Assembly: GCA_030916975.1 (NCBI GenBank)
Contig: JAUPVO010000002.1
Location: 1-14,203 of the forward strand
Reading direction: 5' to 3'
Source: Patescibacteria group bacterium
Lineage (GTDB): Bacteria > Patescibacteriota > Minisyncoccia > Phycocordibacterales > UBA5272
Length of the DNA: 14,203 nucleotides
The translations under genes and the position numbers were made by a program. This document shows, piece by piece, positions 1 to 6,477 of the stretch. Within the stretch, counting starts at the first letter, position 1; every line of letters starts with the position of its first letter. The notes beneath the pieces are model-generated. The model saw nothing but the letters and a program-made list of their open reading frames with translations. It had not been told where the DNA came from and searched no databases.

Positions 1-1
1 C

Positions 2-187
2 AATAACTTCTGTAATACTAGAAGTAATTGGTCAAAAATGCCAACTACTGGTTGGGTTAGAGGAGGTAATGGTTTTATCTTAAAAGATTATTATATTGAC
101 CCTGCTTTTCCTACGGGTTATTATACTGCTTACGTTGCGATTTCACAAAACGGTAACGCTAATTCAGCTTACTTTTTATTGCAGTAA
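2..187 (+). CDS. C-terminal end of a probable secreted/surface protein (5' truncated)
   Basis: An open frame enters from the left edge and runs 61 codons to a TAA at 185-187. No start is visible, so this is the end of a longer gene. The fragment is rich in Gly, Asn, Tyr and Thr and has one Cys near the edge. It ends in alternating hydrophobic/polar residues (…YYTAYVAISQNG…AYFLLQ), as in the last beta-strands of Ig-like or other beta-sandwich extracellular domains. The composition resembles the C-terminus of the secreted protein at 8074-9450, but I see no convincing alignment. It may be a surface or cell-wall protein; the family is not recognised. The reading frame is certain, the function is a guess. 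Confidence 0.6.
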   Translation, partial: NNFCNTRSNWSKMPTTGWVRGGNGFILKDYYIDPAFPTGYYTAYVAISQNGNANSAYFLLQ

Positions 188-214
188 AGATTATTAAAAA
201 AGATAAAAATAACA

Positions 215-223
215 TGATATAAT
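215..223 (+). promoter_or_regulatory. Extended -10 promoter of pth
   Basis: TGATATAAT matches the extended -10 consensus TGnTATAAT exactly. Only 8 bases separate it from the ATG at 232, so transcription would start 1-2 bases before the start codon. No -35 match lies at the usual spacing, and there is no Shine-Dalgarno. Confidence 0.7.
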
Positions 224-231
224 TTATTATC

Positions 232-861
232 ATGAATAAACCCCAAATCCTATACATATTTTCTCTTGGTAATCCTGGGAAAGAGTATGAAAAGACTCGG
301 CATAATGCTGGCAGAATAGTTTGCGATGAAATAATTAAGCAAAATCTTTTTGAAAAGCTAGAAAAAGACTTATCTTCTCTCCCTGAAGAAAAGAAAAGAT
401 TGGTAGATATAAAATACTTTGAGACTGACACTTTTATGAATCATAGTGGAAAGTTCATAAAAGATGAGCTTAGGTATAAGAATTTTTGGGATAATCTAAA
501 ATCCAAAATAAAAAACATAAACCAAGATAAGGCGCTCACTAATGATAATAAAAATAGTAATAATACAAAAGAAAGAAGTAATCTGGTAATAGTTTATGAT
601 GATATGGATATTCCGATAGGTGAAGTAAAATTATCTTTTGGAAGATCTTCTGGAGGACACAATGGGGTAGAGAGTGTTATCAAAGAATTAGGAACTGTGG
701 ATTTCTATAGAATTAGAGTTGGTATAGGCCCTAAAAATAACCCAAAAATGCAATTAAATTACTACGTTTTGTCTAAACTTACAGACGAAGAGGTAAAACT
801 TATAAAATCTTCATCCTACAAAGTCATAGACAAAGTCAAAGACATTATTTATAGGCAGTAA
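232..861 (+). CDS. pth: Peptidyl-tRNA hydrolase
   Basis: This cytoplasmic enzyme cleaves the ester bond of peptidyl-tRNAs that drop off the ribosome and so recycles tRNA; it is normally essential. The 209-aa product has the family motifs in order: SLGNPGKEYEKTRHNAG (11-27) with catalytic His24 (E. coli His20) and Asn14, FMNHSG (68-73) with Asn70, VYDDMDIPIG (121-130) with Asp123 (E. coli Asp93), and SSGGHNGVESVI (139-150) with Asn144. RIRVGIGP (160-167) completes the fold. It is longer than E. coli Pth (194 aa). The spacing from Asn70 to Asp123 is about 28 residues larger than in E. coli, because of a Lys/Asn-rich insertion around residues 83-116. The ATG at 232 lies just after a strong -10 box. 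Identity is secure. Confidence 0.96.
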   Translation: MNKPQILYIFSLGNPGKEYEKTRHNAGRIVCDEIIKQNLFEKLEKDLSSLPEEKKRLVDIKYFETDTFMNHSGKFIKDELRYKNFWDNLKSKIKNINQDKALTNDNKNSNNTKERSNLVIVYDDMDIPIGEVKLSFGRSSGGHNGVESVIKELGTVDFYRIRVGIGPKNNPKMQLNYYVLSKLTDEEVKLIKSSSYKVIDKVKDIIYRQ

Positions 862-899
862 ACTCTTTAGTTAGTAGTATTTTAAAAGAAATATTATTG

Positions 900-908
900 T
901 GATATAAT
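900..908 (+). promoter_or_regulatory. Extended -10 promoter of the ABC operon
   Basis: A second perfect TGATATAAT lies 10 bases before the ATG at 919, predicting a 5' leader of only about 3-4 bases. No good -35 and no Shine-Dalgarno are seen. Confidence 0.7.
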
Positions 909-918
909 CACTTTTGAT

Positions 919-2169
919 ATGAATTCTTTCAAGCTTGGCTGGTTTTTGGCAAAGAGAAATATACAACACTCTAGTAAATGGGTGACCTTTTTTACTGTGT
1001 TTACAATTCTATTGCTGTTTTTAACTGTAATGGTCATCTCTGGAATCTTAGTTGGGCTTATACAAGGGTCTGAAGTGGCTTTTCGAGACAAATACTCTGG
1101 AGATGTTGTTGTTACTCCACTTGAAAAAAAGTCAAAAGTAGAAAGATCCGGAGAAATAGAGAGCGCTTTAAGAGGAATAGATGGGGTTGATGGATTTGTG
1201 GCTAGATACTTGGCAGCAGGAAGCATAGAAGCTAATTATCTAACGAGAAAAAGTGATGATATTGCCAATAAAAAGCAAGTTATGATTAGAGGTATTGATC
1301 CTGACGCAGAAGATTCAGTCACTCATCTATCAGAGAACATGTTAGAAGGGGAGTATTTGAAAAAAGAAGATGCCAGCAAATACATTCTTGTCGGTAAAGA
1401 TGTTTTGGCTAAATATAGTATTGTTAGTGACGTAGACACGACGGCCCTTCGCGATGTTGAGCCCGGCACAAGAGTTAGAATCGCTGTAGGCACCAGCACT
1501 CCATATGAATATGTGGTAAAAGGTATTATGAAAGTAAAAGCTGGGGATTTATCTAGTTCTGTTTTTATGGTTGATGAAGAATTAAGAAAACTCTCTAACA
1601 AAAACATTTCAGACGTGGATGAGATATCGGTTAGAGTAAGTGATAAAACCACTCCAACATATGTTAAGGATGTTTTAGTTAATAACGGTTTTGATAAATA
1701 CGCCAAGATACAGACTTTCGATGAGAGTTTACCAGTTTTTGTGGTTAACATGAAAAGTTTGTTCGGCGCTCTTGGTAATGCTTTTGGTTTCATACTGATG
1801 GTCGTGGCGGTAACAGTTCTATTTATTGTTATATTTATTAACGCTCTAACAAGAACTCGCCAAATAGGAATACTTAAAGGTATAGGAATAAATAAATCCA
1901 CCATATTATGGTCTTATATTTTTCAAGCTATTCTCTACGCCTTTTTAGGTTCAGTGCTTGGAGTTTTGATTGTATTTTTCTTATTAGTGCCCGGCTTCCA
2001 ATCACATCCAATTGATTTTCCTTTTTCTGATGGTATTCTGGTTGCTGATCTACAGCCAACTTTAATAAAAGTCGCAGTTTTAATAGGAGCTGCATTCTTG
2101 GCGGGGTTGATTCCGTCCTGGATGGTAGTTAAAAGAAATACTTTAGATGCTATATTGGGTCGCAATTAA
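919..2169 (+). CDS. ABC transporter permease, MacB/FtsX (LolC/E-like) type
   Basis: A 416-aa integral membrane subunit of an ABC exporter. Its topology is that of the MacB/FtsX family: a cytoplasmic N-terminal stretch, TM1 at about 22-46, a large extracytoplasmic domain (about 50-280), then three membrane segments at about 287-309, 330-356 and 382-402. Between TM2 and TM3 lies the coupling motif TRTRQIGILKGIG (311-323), which contacts the ATPase. The extracellular part fits the MacB periplasmic core domain. These proteins work as mechanotransmitters that move lipoproteins, peptides or drugs, or that drive envelope enzymes. A Lol function is unlikely if the host has a single membrane. The gene is followed after 18 bases by its ATPase, clearly as one operon. 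The substrate is unknown. Confidence 0.92.
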   Translation: MNSFKLGWFLAKRNIQHSSKWVTFFTVFTILLLFLTVMVISGILVGLIQGSEVAFRDKYSGDVVVTPLEKKSKVERSGEIESALRGIDGVDGFVARYLAAGSIEANYLTRKSDDIANKKQVMIRGIDPDAEDSVTHLSENMLEGEYLKKEDASKYILVGKDVLAKYSIVSDVDTTALRDVEPGTRVRIAVGTSTPYEYVVKGIMKVKAGDLSSSVFMVDEELRKLSNKNISDVDEISVRVSDKTTPTYVKDVLVNNGFDKYAKIQTFDESLPVFVVNMKSLFGALGNAFGFILMVVAVTVLFIVIFINALTRTRQIGILKGIGINKSTILWSYIFQAILYAFLGSVLGVLIVFFLLVPGFQSHPIDFPFSDGILVADLQPTLIKVAVLIGAAFLAGLIPSWMVVKRNTLDAILGRN

Positions 2170-2187
2170 TTACAAAATAAAAAACTT

Positions 2188-2868
2188 ATGAAAAAAGAAA
2201 TTATTAAAGTTAGAAATCTTGTTAAAGAATTCAAAGATGGAGAAAAGATAACCAAAGTTTTAAAAGGTGTTAATTTGGATATTTTTGAAGGAGAGTTTGT
2301 GGCGATTATGGGAAGATCCGGAGCCGGTAAAAGTACTTGTATGTATCAACTATCACTGCTTGATGAGCCAAGCTCTGGAGAAATAATAATAGATAACGCA
2401 AATACTCACAATATGAAGGAGGGGCAGAGGAGTGAGTTTAGACTAAAAGTGCTAGGTTATGTTTTCCAGGACTATTCACTTATACCAGAGTTGTCAGCCC
2501 TGGAAAATGTTTCTCTTCCTTTGATGCAAATGGGACACAAGTACAAAGACGCTTCTAAGGTCGCAGAGAAATCTCTTGATCAAGTTGGGCTTGGGCATAG
2601 GCTCGGTAATTTACCTTCAGAGCTATCTGGAGGAGAGCAACAGCGTGTTGCTATAGCAAGAGCCATAGCTCACAAACCAAAAATACTTTTTGCTGATGAG
2701 CCAACAGCTAATTTGGATATAGAAAATAGTGATAAAGTCATTAATATTTTTAAAAAGCTTAACAAAGAGGAAGGTTTGACTATTGTTATGGTTACTCATG
2801 AGGAAGAATATAAGGACATAGTTGATAAGGTAATATCGCTCAGTGACGGTTTAGTGGTCAACGATTAG
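2188..2868 (+). CDS. ABC transporter ATP-binding protein (MacB/LolD/FtsE family)
   Basis: This 226-aa nucleotide-binding subunit powers the permease encoded just upstream. All ABC motifs are present: Walker A GRSGAGKST (42-50), Q-loop Gln94 in YVFQDYSLIP, signature LSGGEQQR (146-153), Walker B ILFADEPTANLD (166-177) with the catalytic Glu, and H-loop His204 in MVTHEE. The length and the 'LSALENVSLPL' region are typical of the MacB/LolD/FtsE group. The ATG at 2188 has only A/T-rich sequence before it (no Shine-Dalgarno). As the second gene of a two-gene operon it would depend on coupling or on an unstructured leader. Cysteine follows the Walker A threonine, which is unusual but compatible with function. 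Confidence 0.95.
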   Translation: MKKEIIKVRNLVKEFKDGEKITKVLKGVNLDIFEGEFVAIMGRSGAGKSTCMYQLSLLDEPSSGEIIIDNANTHNMKEGQRSEFRLKVLGYVFQDYSLIPELSALENVSLPLMQMGHKYKDASKVAEKSLDQVGLGHRLGNLPSELSGGEQQRVAIARAIAHKPKILFADEPTANLDIENSDKVINIFKKLNKEEGLTIVMVTHEEEYKDIVDKVISLSDGLVVND

Positions 2869-2880
2869 CTTAAGCTTTTT
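2867..2880 (+). terminator. Possible weak terminator after the ABC operon
   Basis: A perfect 10-base palindrome AGCTTAAGCT overlaps the stop codon and runs into a TTTTT tract (2876-2880). Folded as RNA it gives only a 3-bp stem with a TTAA loop, so it is a weak candidate. It lies between the ABC operon and the tRNA promoter. Confidence 0.25.
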
Positions 2881-2916
2881 GGGATTATTTATAGTTAATA
2901 TTAAGATAAAGTTAGA

Positions 2917-2945
2917 TTGAAAGTCTAATAGATTTATGCTATTAT
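2917..2945 (+). promoter_or_regulatory. Promoter of tRNA-Ile
   Basis: A -35 TTGAAA (2917-2922) is followed by a 17-base spacer and an extended -10 TGCTATTAT (2937-2945, hexamer 2940-2945). The predicted start is near 2952, giving a precursor 5' leader of about 13 bases for RNase P. This is one of the few promoters in the window with both elements. Confidence 0.65.
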
Positions 2946-2964
2946 ATTATGACTTACAAAGTAC

Positions 2965-3038
2965 GCGCGATTAGCTCAGCTGGCTAGAGCATTCGACTGA
3001 TACTCGAAAGGTCCGAGGTTCAAGTCCTCGATCGCGCA
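2965..3038 (+). tRNA. tRNA-Ile (anticodon GAU)
   Basis: A complete 74-base cloverleaf. The acceptor arms GCGCGAT/ATCGCGC (2965-2971 with 3031-3037) pair perfectly. The D-arm is GCTC…GAGC, the anticodon arm is TTCGA-CTGATAC-TCGAA with anticodon GAT at loop positions 34-36, and the T-arm is CGAGG-TTCAAGT-CCTCG. The discriminator is A at 3038. The 3' CCA is not encoded (ACT follows), so a CCA-adding enzyme is needed. GAU reads the AUU and AUC isoleucine codons. Confidence 0.96.
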
Positions 3039-3076
3039 CTAAATCAGTAGTTACAACCTTACTTCATCAGGATTAA

Positions 3077-3085
3077 TGTTATAAT
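3077..3085 (+). promoter_or_regulatory. Extended -10 promoter of the Nudix gene
   Basis: TGTTATAAT matches TGnTATAAT. Unlike most promoters here it sits 63 bases before its ATG, giving a leader of about 57 bases. That leader is G-rich in the middle and carries a CCTC (near 3098-3101) that could pair with downstream GAGG segments. No -35 is seen at 16-18 bases. Confidence 0.6.
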
Positions 3086-3135
3086 AAATATATTAAATCC
3101 TCACTGTTGGGAGGGTGGTAAGAGGAGATTAATAT

Positions 3136-3141
3136 AAGGAG
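3136..3141 (+). promoter_or_regulatory. Strong Shine-Dalgarno of the Nudix gene
   Basis: AAGGAG, seven bases before the ATG at 3149, is an ideal Shine-Dalgarno. It fixes this start codon. It also shows that the host uses anti-Shine-Dalgarno pairing for some genes, although most genes in this window lack the motif. Confidence 0.85.
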
Positions 3142-3148
3142 ATATTCT

Positions 3149-3640
3149 ATGAAAGCAACTTTAGTGTTCCCTGTAAAAAACAACCAAATCCTTTTGGCGC
3201 GTAAAATGAAAAAAGTTGGCGCAGGAAAATGGAATGGTTTTGGTGGTAAATCAGAGCCAGAGGATGAAACGGTTCGAGACACTGCATGTAGAGAGTTGTA
3301 TGAAGAGACTGGAGAAGGGATTAAAACTAAAAGAGAAGATCTCATTCCAAAAGCAGTTATCGATTTTTATTTTTTCAAAAACAATTCGAAGGAGCCAGAT
3401 TTTTCTGTAGCAATATATTTTACCGAAAATTTTGAAGGAGAAGCGGTTGGGACGGATGAGATGCAGGACCCGACTTGGTTTTCATTCAAAGATGTACCAT
3501 ATCAGGAAATGCTTCCAGCTGACAGAGATTTTATTCCAAAACTTTTTGGAGATAAAACATTTCGAGGTAAAGTTCGCTTCACCGAAGGTATGAATGATGT
3601 CCTTGATTCTAATTACGAGGAGGTAACAATTGAGATATAG
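3149..3640 (+). CDS. Nudix hydrolase, MTH1-like (oxidised purine dNTP pyrophosphatase)
   Basis: A 163-aa Nudix protein that aligns along its length with MTH1/NUDT1-type enzymes, which hydrolyse 8-oxo-dGTP, 2-OH-dATP and similar nucleotides and so prevent mutation. The MTH1-like signature GAGKWNGFGGK (24-34) includes Asn29 (MTH1 Asn33). The Nudix box follows, with RELYEETG at 48-55 and metal ligands Glu49, Glu52 and Glu53. The downstream TDEM (102-105), WFSF, and 'ML PAD' region (121-125) follow MTH1 order. Two departures: six rather than five residues separate the box Gly33 from Glu40, and MTH1 Trp117 and Asp119 correspond to Leu122 and Ala124, with Asp120 kept as Asp125. Base specificity may therefore differ. 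It is a single-gene unit with its own promoter, Shine-Dalgarno and terminator. Confidence 0.9.
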   Translation: MKATLVFPVKNNQILLARKMKKVGAGKWNGFGGKSEPEDETVRDTACRELYEETGEGIKTKREDLIPKAVIDFYFFKNNSKEPDFSVAIYFTENFEGEAVGTDEMQDPTWFSFKDVPYQEMLPADRDFIPKLFGDKTFRGKVRFTEGMNDVLDSNYEEVTIEI

Positions 3641-3657
3641 TTCTATTTTTTTTAATT

Positions 3658-3684
3658 AAAAACTCACCCAGAGGGTGAGTTTTT
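3658..3684. terminator. Bidirectional intrinsic terminator
   Basis: The inverted repeat ACTCACCC (3662-3669) / GGGTGAGT (3673-3680) has a 3-base loop AGA. It is flanked by AAAA before and TTTT after, giving up to 12 bp of stem with a T-tract on either strand. It lies 18 bases after the Nudix stop and 26 bases beyond the stop of the convergent minus-strand gene, so it can end both transcripts. It is the best terminator in the window. Confidence 0.9.
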
Positions 3685-3709
3685 ATATTTCCATCTTATT
3701 TCACTATGT

Positions 3710-4006
3710 CTATTTTATAATAATCGTTGATGAGCTAATATCCCAGCCGACCAAGTCATTTCCAAATTGTCTTTTGAGTCTATCTGAAACTTCTTCAAAA
3801 AAAGAGTTGTATGTTTTTTTGGAGTCAGACGTATCTTTCATATCATACATGAACCCTATTCCGTATTGATCTTTTGAAACTTTACGAATATATAGGTGAG
3901 TGTATCTATCTTCTTTGGCCCACTCTGTTGCAACTTCTATAAGCTGCTTCTCAGGTACTTTTTCGTGGAATTTCCACAGGCCTGTGATGATTTTCTGTTT
4001 TTGCAT
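3710..4006 (-). CDS. Hypothetical small protein (98 aa)
   Basis: This gene converges on the Nudix gene and shares its terminator. I start it at the internal ATG (4006): the 20 residues that a longer frame would add (from 4066) are Tyr/Phe/Ile-rich A/T read-through, and a plausible promoter lies within that stretch. The product is soluble and mixed in charge. It begins MQKQKIITGLWKFHEK, contains an amphipathic helix-like stretch (LIEVATEWAKE), then a beta-rich middle (THLYIRKV…YGIGFMYDM), a second helix (FFEEVSDRLKRQFG) and a beta-like C-terminus (GWDISSSTIIIK). There is no signal peptide or cysteine. I do not recognise a family. A small alpha/beta domain is likely; the function is unknown. 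Confidence 0.75.
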   Translation of the reverse strand: MQKQKIITGLWKFHEKVPEKQLIEVATEWAKEDRYTHLYIRKVSKDQYGIGFMYDMKDTSDSKKTYNSFFEEVSDRLKRQFGNDLVGWDISSSTIIIK

Positions 4007-4056
4007 AAATAAATGAAAGGAAATAAAATAATAAATGGAAAGAAAATAATACTTAT

Positions 4057-4085
4057 AATGTATCATTTTATACTAGTTTGGTCAA
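4057..4085 (-). promoter_or_regulatory. Possible promoter of the minus-strand small gene
   Basis: On the minus strand TTGACC (4085-4080) is followed after 17 bases by TACATT (4062-4057). Both hexamers are partial matches. It would give a leader of about 44 bases. No Shine-Dalgarno precedes the ATG at 4006. Confidence 0.35.
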
Positions 4086-4116
4086 TATTTTTATCCCCAA
4101 TAAATTCTTATTTTTA

Positions 4117-4125
4117 TGGTATAAT
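4117..4125 (+). promoter_or_regulatory. Extended -10 promoter, predicted leaderless start
   Basis: TGGTATAAT ends 7 bases before the ATG at 4133, so the expected transcription start coincides with the start codon to within a base. No -35 is visible. Confidence 0.7.
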
Positions 4126-4132
4126 CAGACTA

Positions 4133-4294
4133 ATGCAAAAAACAGTAATTAGAATATTAGCAATAGCCGTACTTATTAGTCCGTGGCTTTATCTAGGAGA
4201 AACCATAAGAGATGTCATGAGTATAGTAATCGGGATAATCATCTTACTTGCAACGATAGATATGTCCAAAAGAAACAATTCTGAGAGTTTGTAG
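4133..4294 (+). CDS. Small two-helix membrane protein (53 aa)
   Basis: The product begins MQKTVIRILAIAVLISP and has two hydrophobic segments (about 5-21 and 28-45) joined by a short loop (LGETIRD), then a charged tail (SKRNNSESL). This predicts a membrane hairpin with both ends on the same side, probably cytoplasmic given the Lys/Arg at each end. A longer frame from 4013 exists, but the perfect -10 box inside it, the ATG placed exactly at the expected transcript start, and the junk-like upstream residues favour 4133. The stop is 50 bases before the coupling-protein-like ATPase gene, which has its own -10. No family is recognised. It could anchor the otherwise soluble neighbouring ATPase, but this is inference. 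Confidence 0.7.
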   Translation: MQKTVIRILAIAVLISPWLYLGETIRDVMSIVIGIIILLATIDMSKRNNSESL

Positions 4295-4314
4295 GGATTT
4301 GATTCTTATAATTA

Positions 4315-4323
4315 TGATATAAT
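4315..4323 (+). promoter_or_regulatory. Extended -10 promoter of the TraG-like ATPase gene
   Basis: Perfect TGATATAAT, 21 bases before the ATG at 4345, predicting a leader of about 14 bases (GGTTTAACTAAATT) with no Shine-Dalgarno. No -35 is seen. The gene could also be co-transcribed with the small membrane gene upstream. Confidence 0.65.
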
Positions 4324-4344
4324 CTTTTTAGGTTTAACTAAATT

Positions 4345-6444
4345 ATGAGTACTCAAGATAATCACAGGGAACAATATGAATCAGAAGAGCAGGATGCAAA
4401 ATCAAAAGTTACCTATTTTGGGCTGACTGATTTTAGGGGTATTAATGAAAAGTTTGGTATTAGAGCAGAGGATAGAACTAGACACATGTACGTTATAGGT
4501 AAAACAGGTATGGGAAAGTCTACGCTACTGGAGAACATGGCCATACAAGATATACAGAACGGCGAAGGCTTATGTTTTATAGACCCTCATGGTACTACGG
4601 CTGAGAAGTTGCTCAAGTATGTTCCGGAGGATCGTATTGGTGATGTTGTTTATTTTGCTCCCTTTGATACAAAGTATCCGGTGGCTCTAAACATATTAGA
4701 GCATGTAGATGAGGATTACAGACACTTGGTAGCATCCGGTCTTATGGATACTTTTAAGAAAGTTTTTGGAGAAGATGTTTTCTCTGGGCGTATGGTGTAT
4801 TTACTCAACAATGCTATACTCTCTCTGCTTGAGAATGAAGGAGAATCTCTTATGGGTATTAATAGAATATTCTCAGATAAAGAGTATAGAAAGAAAATAG
4901 TTTCAAATGTAAAAGATCCTGCAGTGCTTAGTTTCTGGAGAGATGAATTTGCTAAGTATGAAGATAGGTATGTAAAAGAAGCTACAGCAGCAATACAGAA
5001 TAAGATTGGACAATTTATTATGACTCCGATGATACGTAATATAGTGGGACAAGCACACACCAGTTTTGATGTTCGTAAGATAATGGATGAGAAAAAAATA
5101 TTGATTTGTAATTTCTCCATTGGACAGACAGGTAGTGAGAATGTGAACTTGATAGGATCTCTACTTATCACCAAAATATATCTGGCAGCTATGAGCAGAG
5201 CCAATCTCTCTGAAGAGAATTTAAAAAATTCAGCCCCATTTTATTTCTATGTAGACGAATTCCAAAATTTCGTAAACGATTCTTTTGCGCAAATACTTTC
5301 TCAGGCTAGAAAATATAATCTAGGACTAGTAATTGCTCACCAATATATAGATCAGCTGTCAGATAATGTTAGAAGTGCAGTTTTCGGTAATGTTGGCTCC
5401 ATGATAACTTTTAGAGTGGGTGCCAATGATGCTGAAATTTTAGAAAAAGAATTCGCGCCACAATTCACGGCTGATGATATTGTTAATCTTGGAGCTAGGC
5501 AAATATACTTGAGGCTTTCTATTGAAGGTGTTGGATCTAAACCTTTTTCCGCTAAAACTATGCCGCCAATAGAAAACGTAACTGAGAATTATGTTCCAGC
5601 TATTGTAGCTCACTCTAGGATTATTTATGGTAAAGAAAAGAAATTAGCAGAAGCAGATATTCAAGAGTGGTATTTGCCAGTTTTGGATGCTTTTACAGTA
5701 AAAAAGATTGAAGAGAAAAATAATGAAATGATTAAAAGTATTTTAAAAGATGCGGTGACACCAAGTGGTCTAGTAAATAGAGCAGAAGACAAAACTTTTA
5801 ACAGGAGTAATTCATACAACACATACAATGGTGATAGAAACGAGACATCTAATAGAAGTAACTCATATAAAAATAATAACTCCAGAAGATATGAAGAAAA
5901 TTCACGAAGTAGTTATCAAAATAGGCCAACAAAAGAAATTTATAATAATGATAATAGGAATCAGAAAGATAATGTTCAAGACGAGACACTTAATGATAAT
6001 GTAAAAGATTTTACAAAAGAAGAGGATGCAAACAACAATATAAATAACAACAGTAATAGTAACAAAGTTAGAAGACCAGAAAATAGAAGAGGTAGAAATA
6101 ACACAGGAACTAATACTGCTCTTAGAGATGCTCTAGAAGCAGCAATTGCTTTAGATGTTAGAAAAGAGAATGATTGGGAAAATATAGAAAATAAGAATAA
6201 AAAAAGTATAGAAGAATCTATTAGCTATAAGAATAAAATAAAAGAAAAAGAAGAACTAAAAAGAAATGAGAGACCTCCAGAAGATAAAGAAAAAGAAGAA
6301 TTAGAAAAAAGAAGAAGCTACAATAATTTAAATAAACGTATTGATAATATTTCTCTCGCTAATAATAGAGGTGGTGACAATAGCCGAAATAGTCAAGGTG
6401 ATATAGATGATAAATTAAAAAAGTTACTTAACCTTGAAGATTGA
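4345..6444 (+). CDS. VirD4/TraG-like coupling ATPase with long disordered C-terminal tail
   Basis: A 699-aa P-loop ATPase of the type IV secretion coupling-protein/DUF87 superfamily, whose members bind DNA and drive it (or protein) through a membrane channel as hexamers. Walker A is GKTGMGKST (52-60), followed by LCFIDPHG (77-83). Walker B is FYVDEFQNF (301-309), and the TraG/TraD-type motif ARKYNLGLVIAHQYIDQL spans 321-338. The ATPase region ends near residue 450. Residues about 480-699 are low complexity, rich in Asn, Arg, Lys, Glu and Ser, with NRSNSY twice (486-491, 503-508) and a more ordered patch NTALRDALEAAIALDVRKE near 594-612. No membrane segment is present, unlike classical VirD4. 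No relaxase, VirB4 or pilus genes are visible. The stop is TGA. Confidence 0.88.
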   Translation: MSTQDNHREQYESEEQDAKSKVTYFGLTDFRGINEKFGIRAEDRTRHMYVIGKTGMGKSTLLENMAIQDIQNGEGLCFIDPHGTTAEKLLKYVPEDRIGDVVYFAPFDTKYPVALNILEHVDEDYRHLVASGLMDTFKKVFGEDVFSGRMVYLLNNAILSLLENEGESLMGINRIFSDKEYRKKIVSNVKDPAVLSFWRDEFAKYEDRYVKEATAAIQNKIGQFIMTPMIRNIVGQAHTSFDVRKIMDEKKILICNFSIGQTGSENVNLIGSLLITKIYLAAMSRANLSEENLKNSAPFYFYVDEFQNFVNDSFAQILSQARKYNLGLVIAHQYIDQLSDNVRSAVFGNVGSMITFRVGANDAEILEKEFAPQFTADDIVNLGARQIYLRLSIEGVGSKPFSAKTMPPIENVTENYVPAIVAHSRIIYGKEKKLAEADIQEWYLPVLDAFTVKKIEEKNNEMIKSILKDAVTPSGLVNRAEDKTFNRSNSYNTYNGDRNETSNRSNSYKNNNSRRYEENSRSSYQNRPTKEIYNNDNRNQKDNVQDETLNDNVKDFTKEEDANNNINNNSNSNKVRRPENRRGRNNTGTNTALRDALEAAIALDVRKENDWENIENKNKKSIEESISYKNKIKEKEELKRNERPPEDKEKEELEKRRSYNNLNKRIDNISLANNRGGDNSRNSQGDIDDKLKKLLNLED

Positions 6445-6456
6445 TTATAAAGTAAT

Positions 6457-6467
6457 AAAGAGGTGAG
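6457..6467 (+). promoter_or_regulatory. Shine-Dalgarno of the LTD/PKD gene
   Basis: AAAGAGGTGAG contains a good anti-16S match (GAGGTG), about 11 bases before the ATG at 6478, and supports that start. No -10 box lies in the 33-base gap after the ATPase gene, so the two genes are probably co-transcribed. Confidence 0.65.
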
Positions 6468-6477
6468 TAGTTAATAT

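Noticed and set aside
1323..1904. 193-codon minus-strand open frame within the ABC permease gene
   Set aside because: Antisense to a well-supported permease; composition (Thr/Ser/Leu/Ile) is that of a mirror frame and there is no promoter or Shine-Dalgarno.
3086..3148. Possible riboswitch or thermosensor in the Nudix leader
   Set aside because: CCTC/GAGG pairings are possible, but the leader is only about 57 bases and matches no known riboswitch core that I can recognise.
4013..4132. Upstream extension of the small membrane protein to 93 aa
   Set aside because: The extension contains a perfect TGGTATAAT box ending 7 bases before the ATG at 4133, so the transcript most likely starts at 4133.
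4716..5204. Long minus-strand open frame (162 codons) inside the TraG-like ATPase gene
   Set aside because: It lies wholly antisense to a clear ATPase with all its motifs; the translation is Ser/Ile/Leu-rich with no domain, a typical shadow frame.
6442..6444. Alternative genetic code (TGA recoded)
   Set aside because: The ATPase frame ends naturally at TGA after a charged tail, and none of the recognised genes has an in-frame TGA; the standard bacterial code fits.
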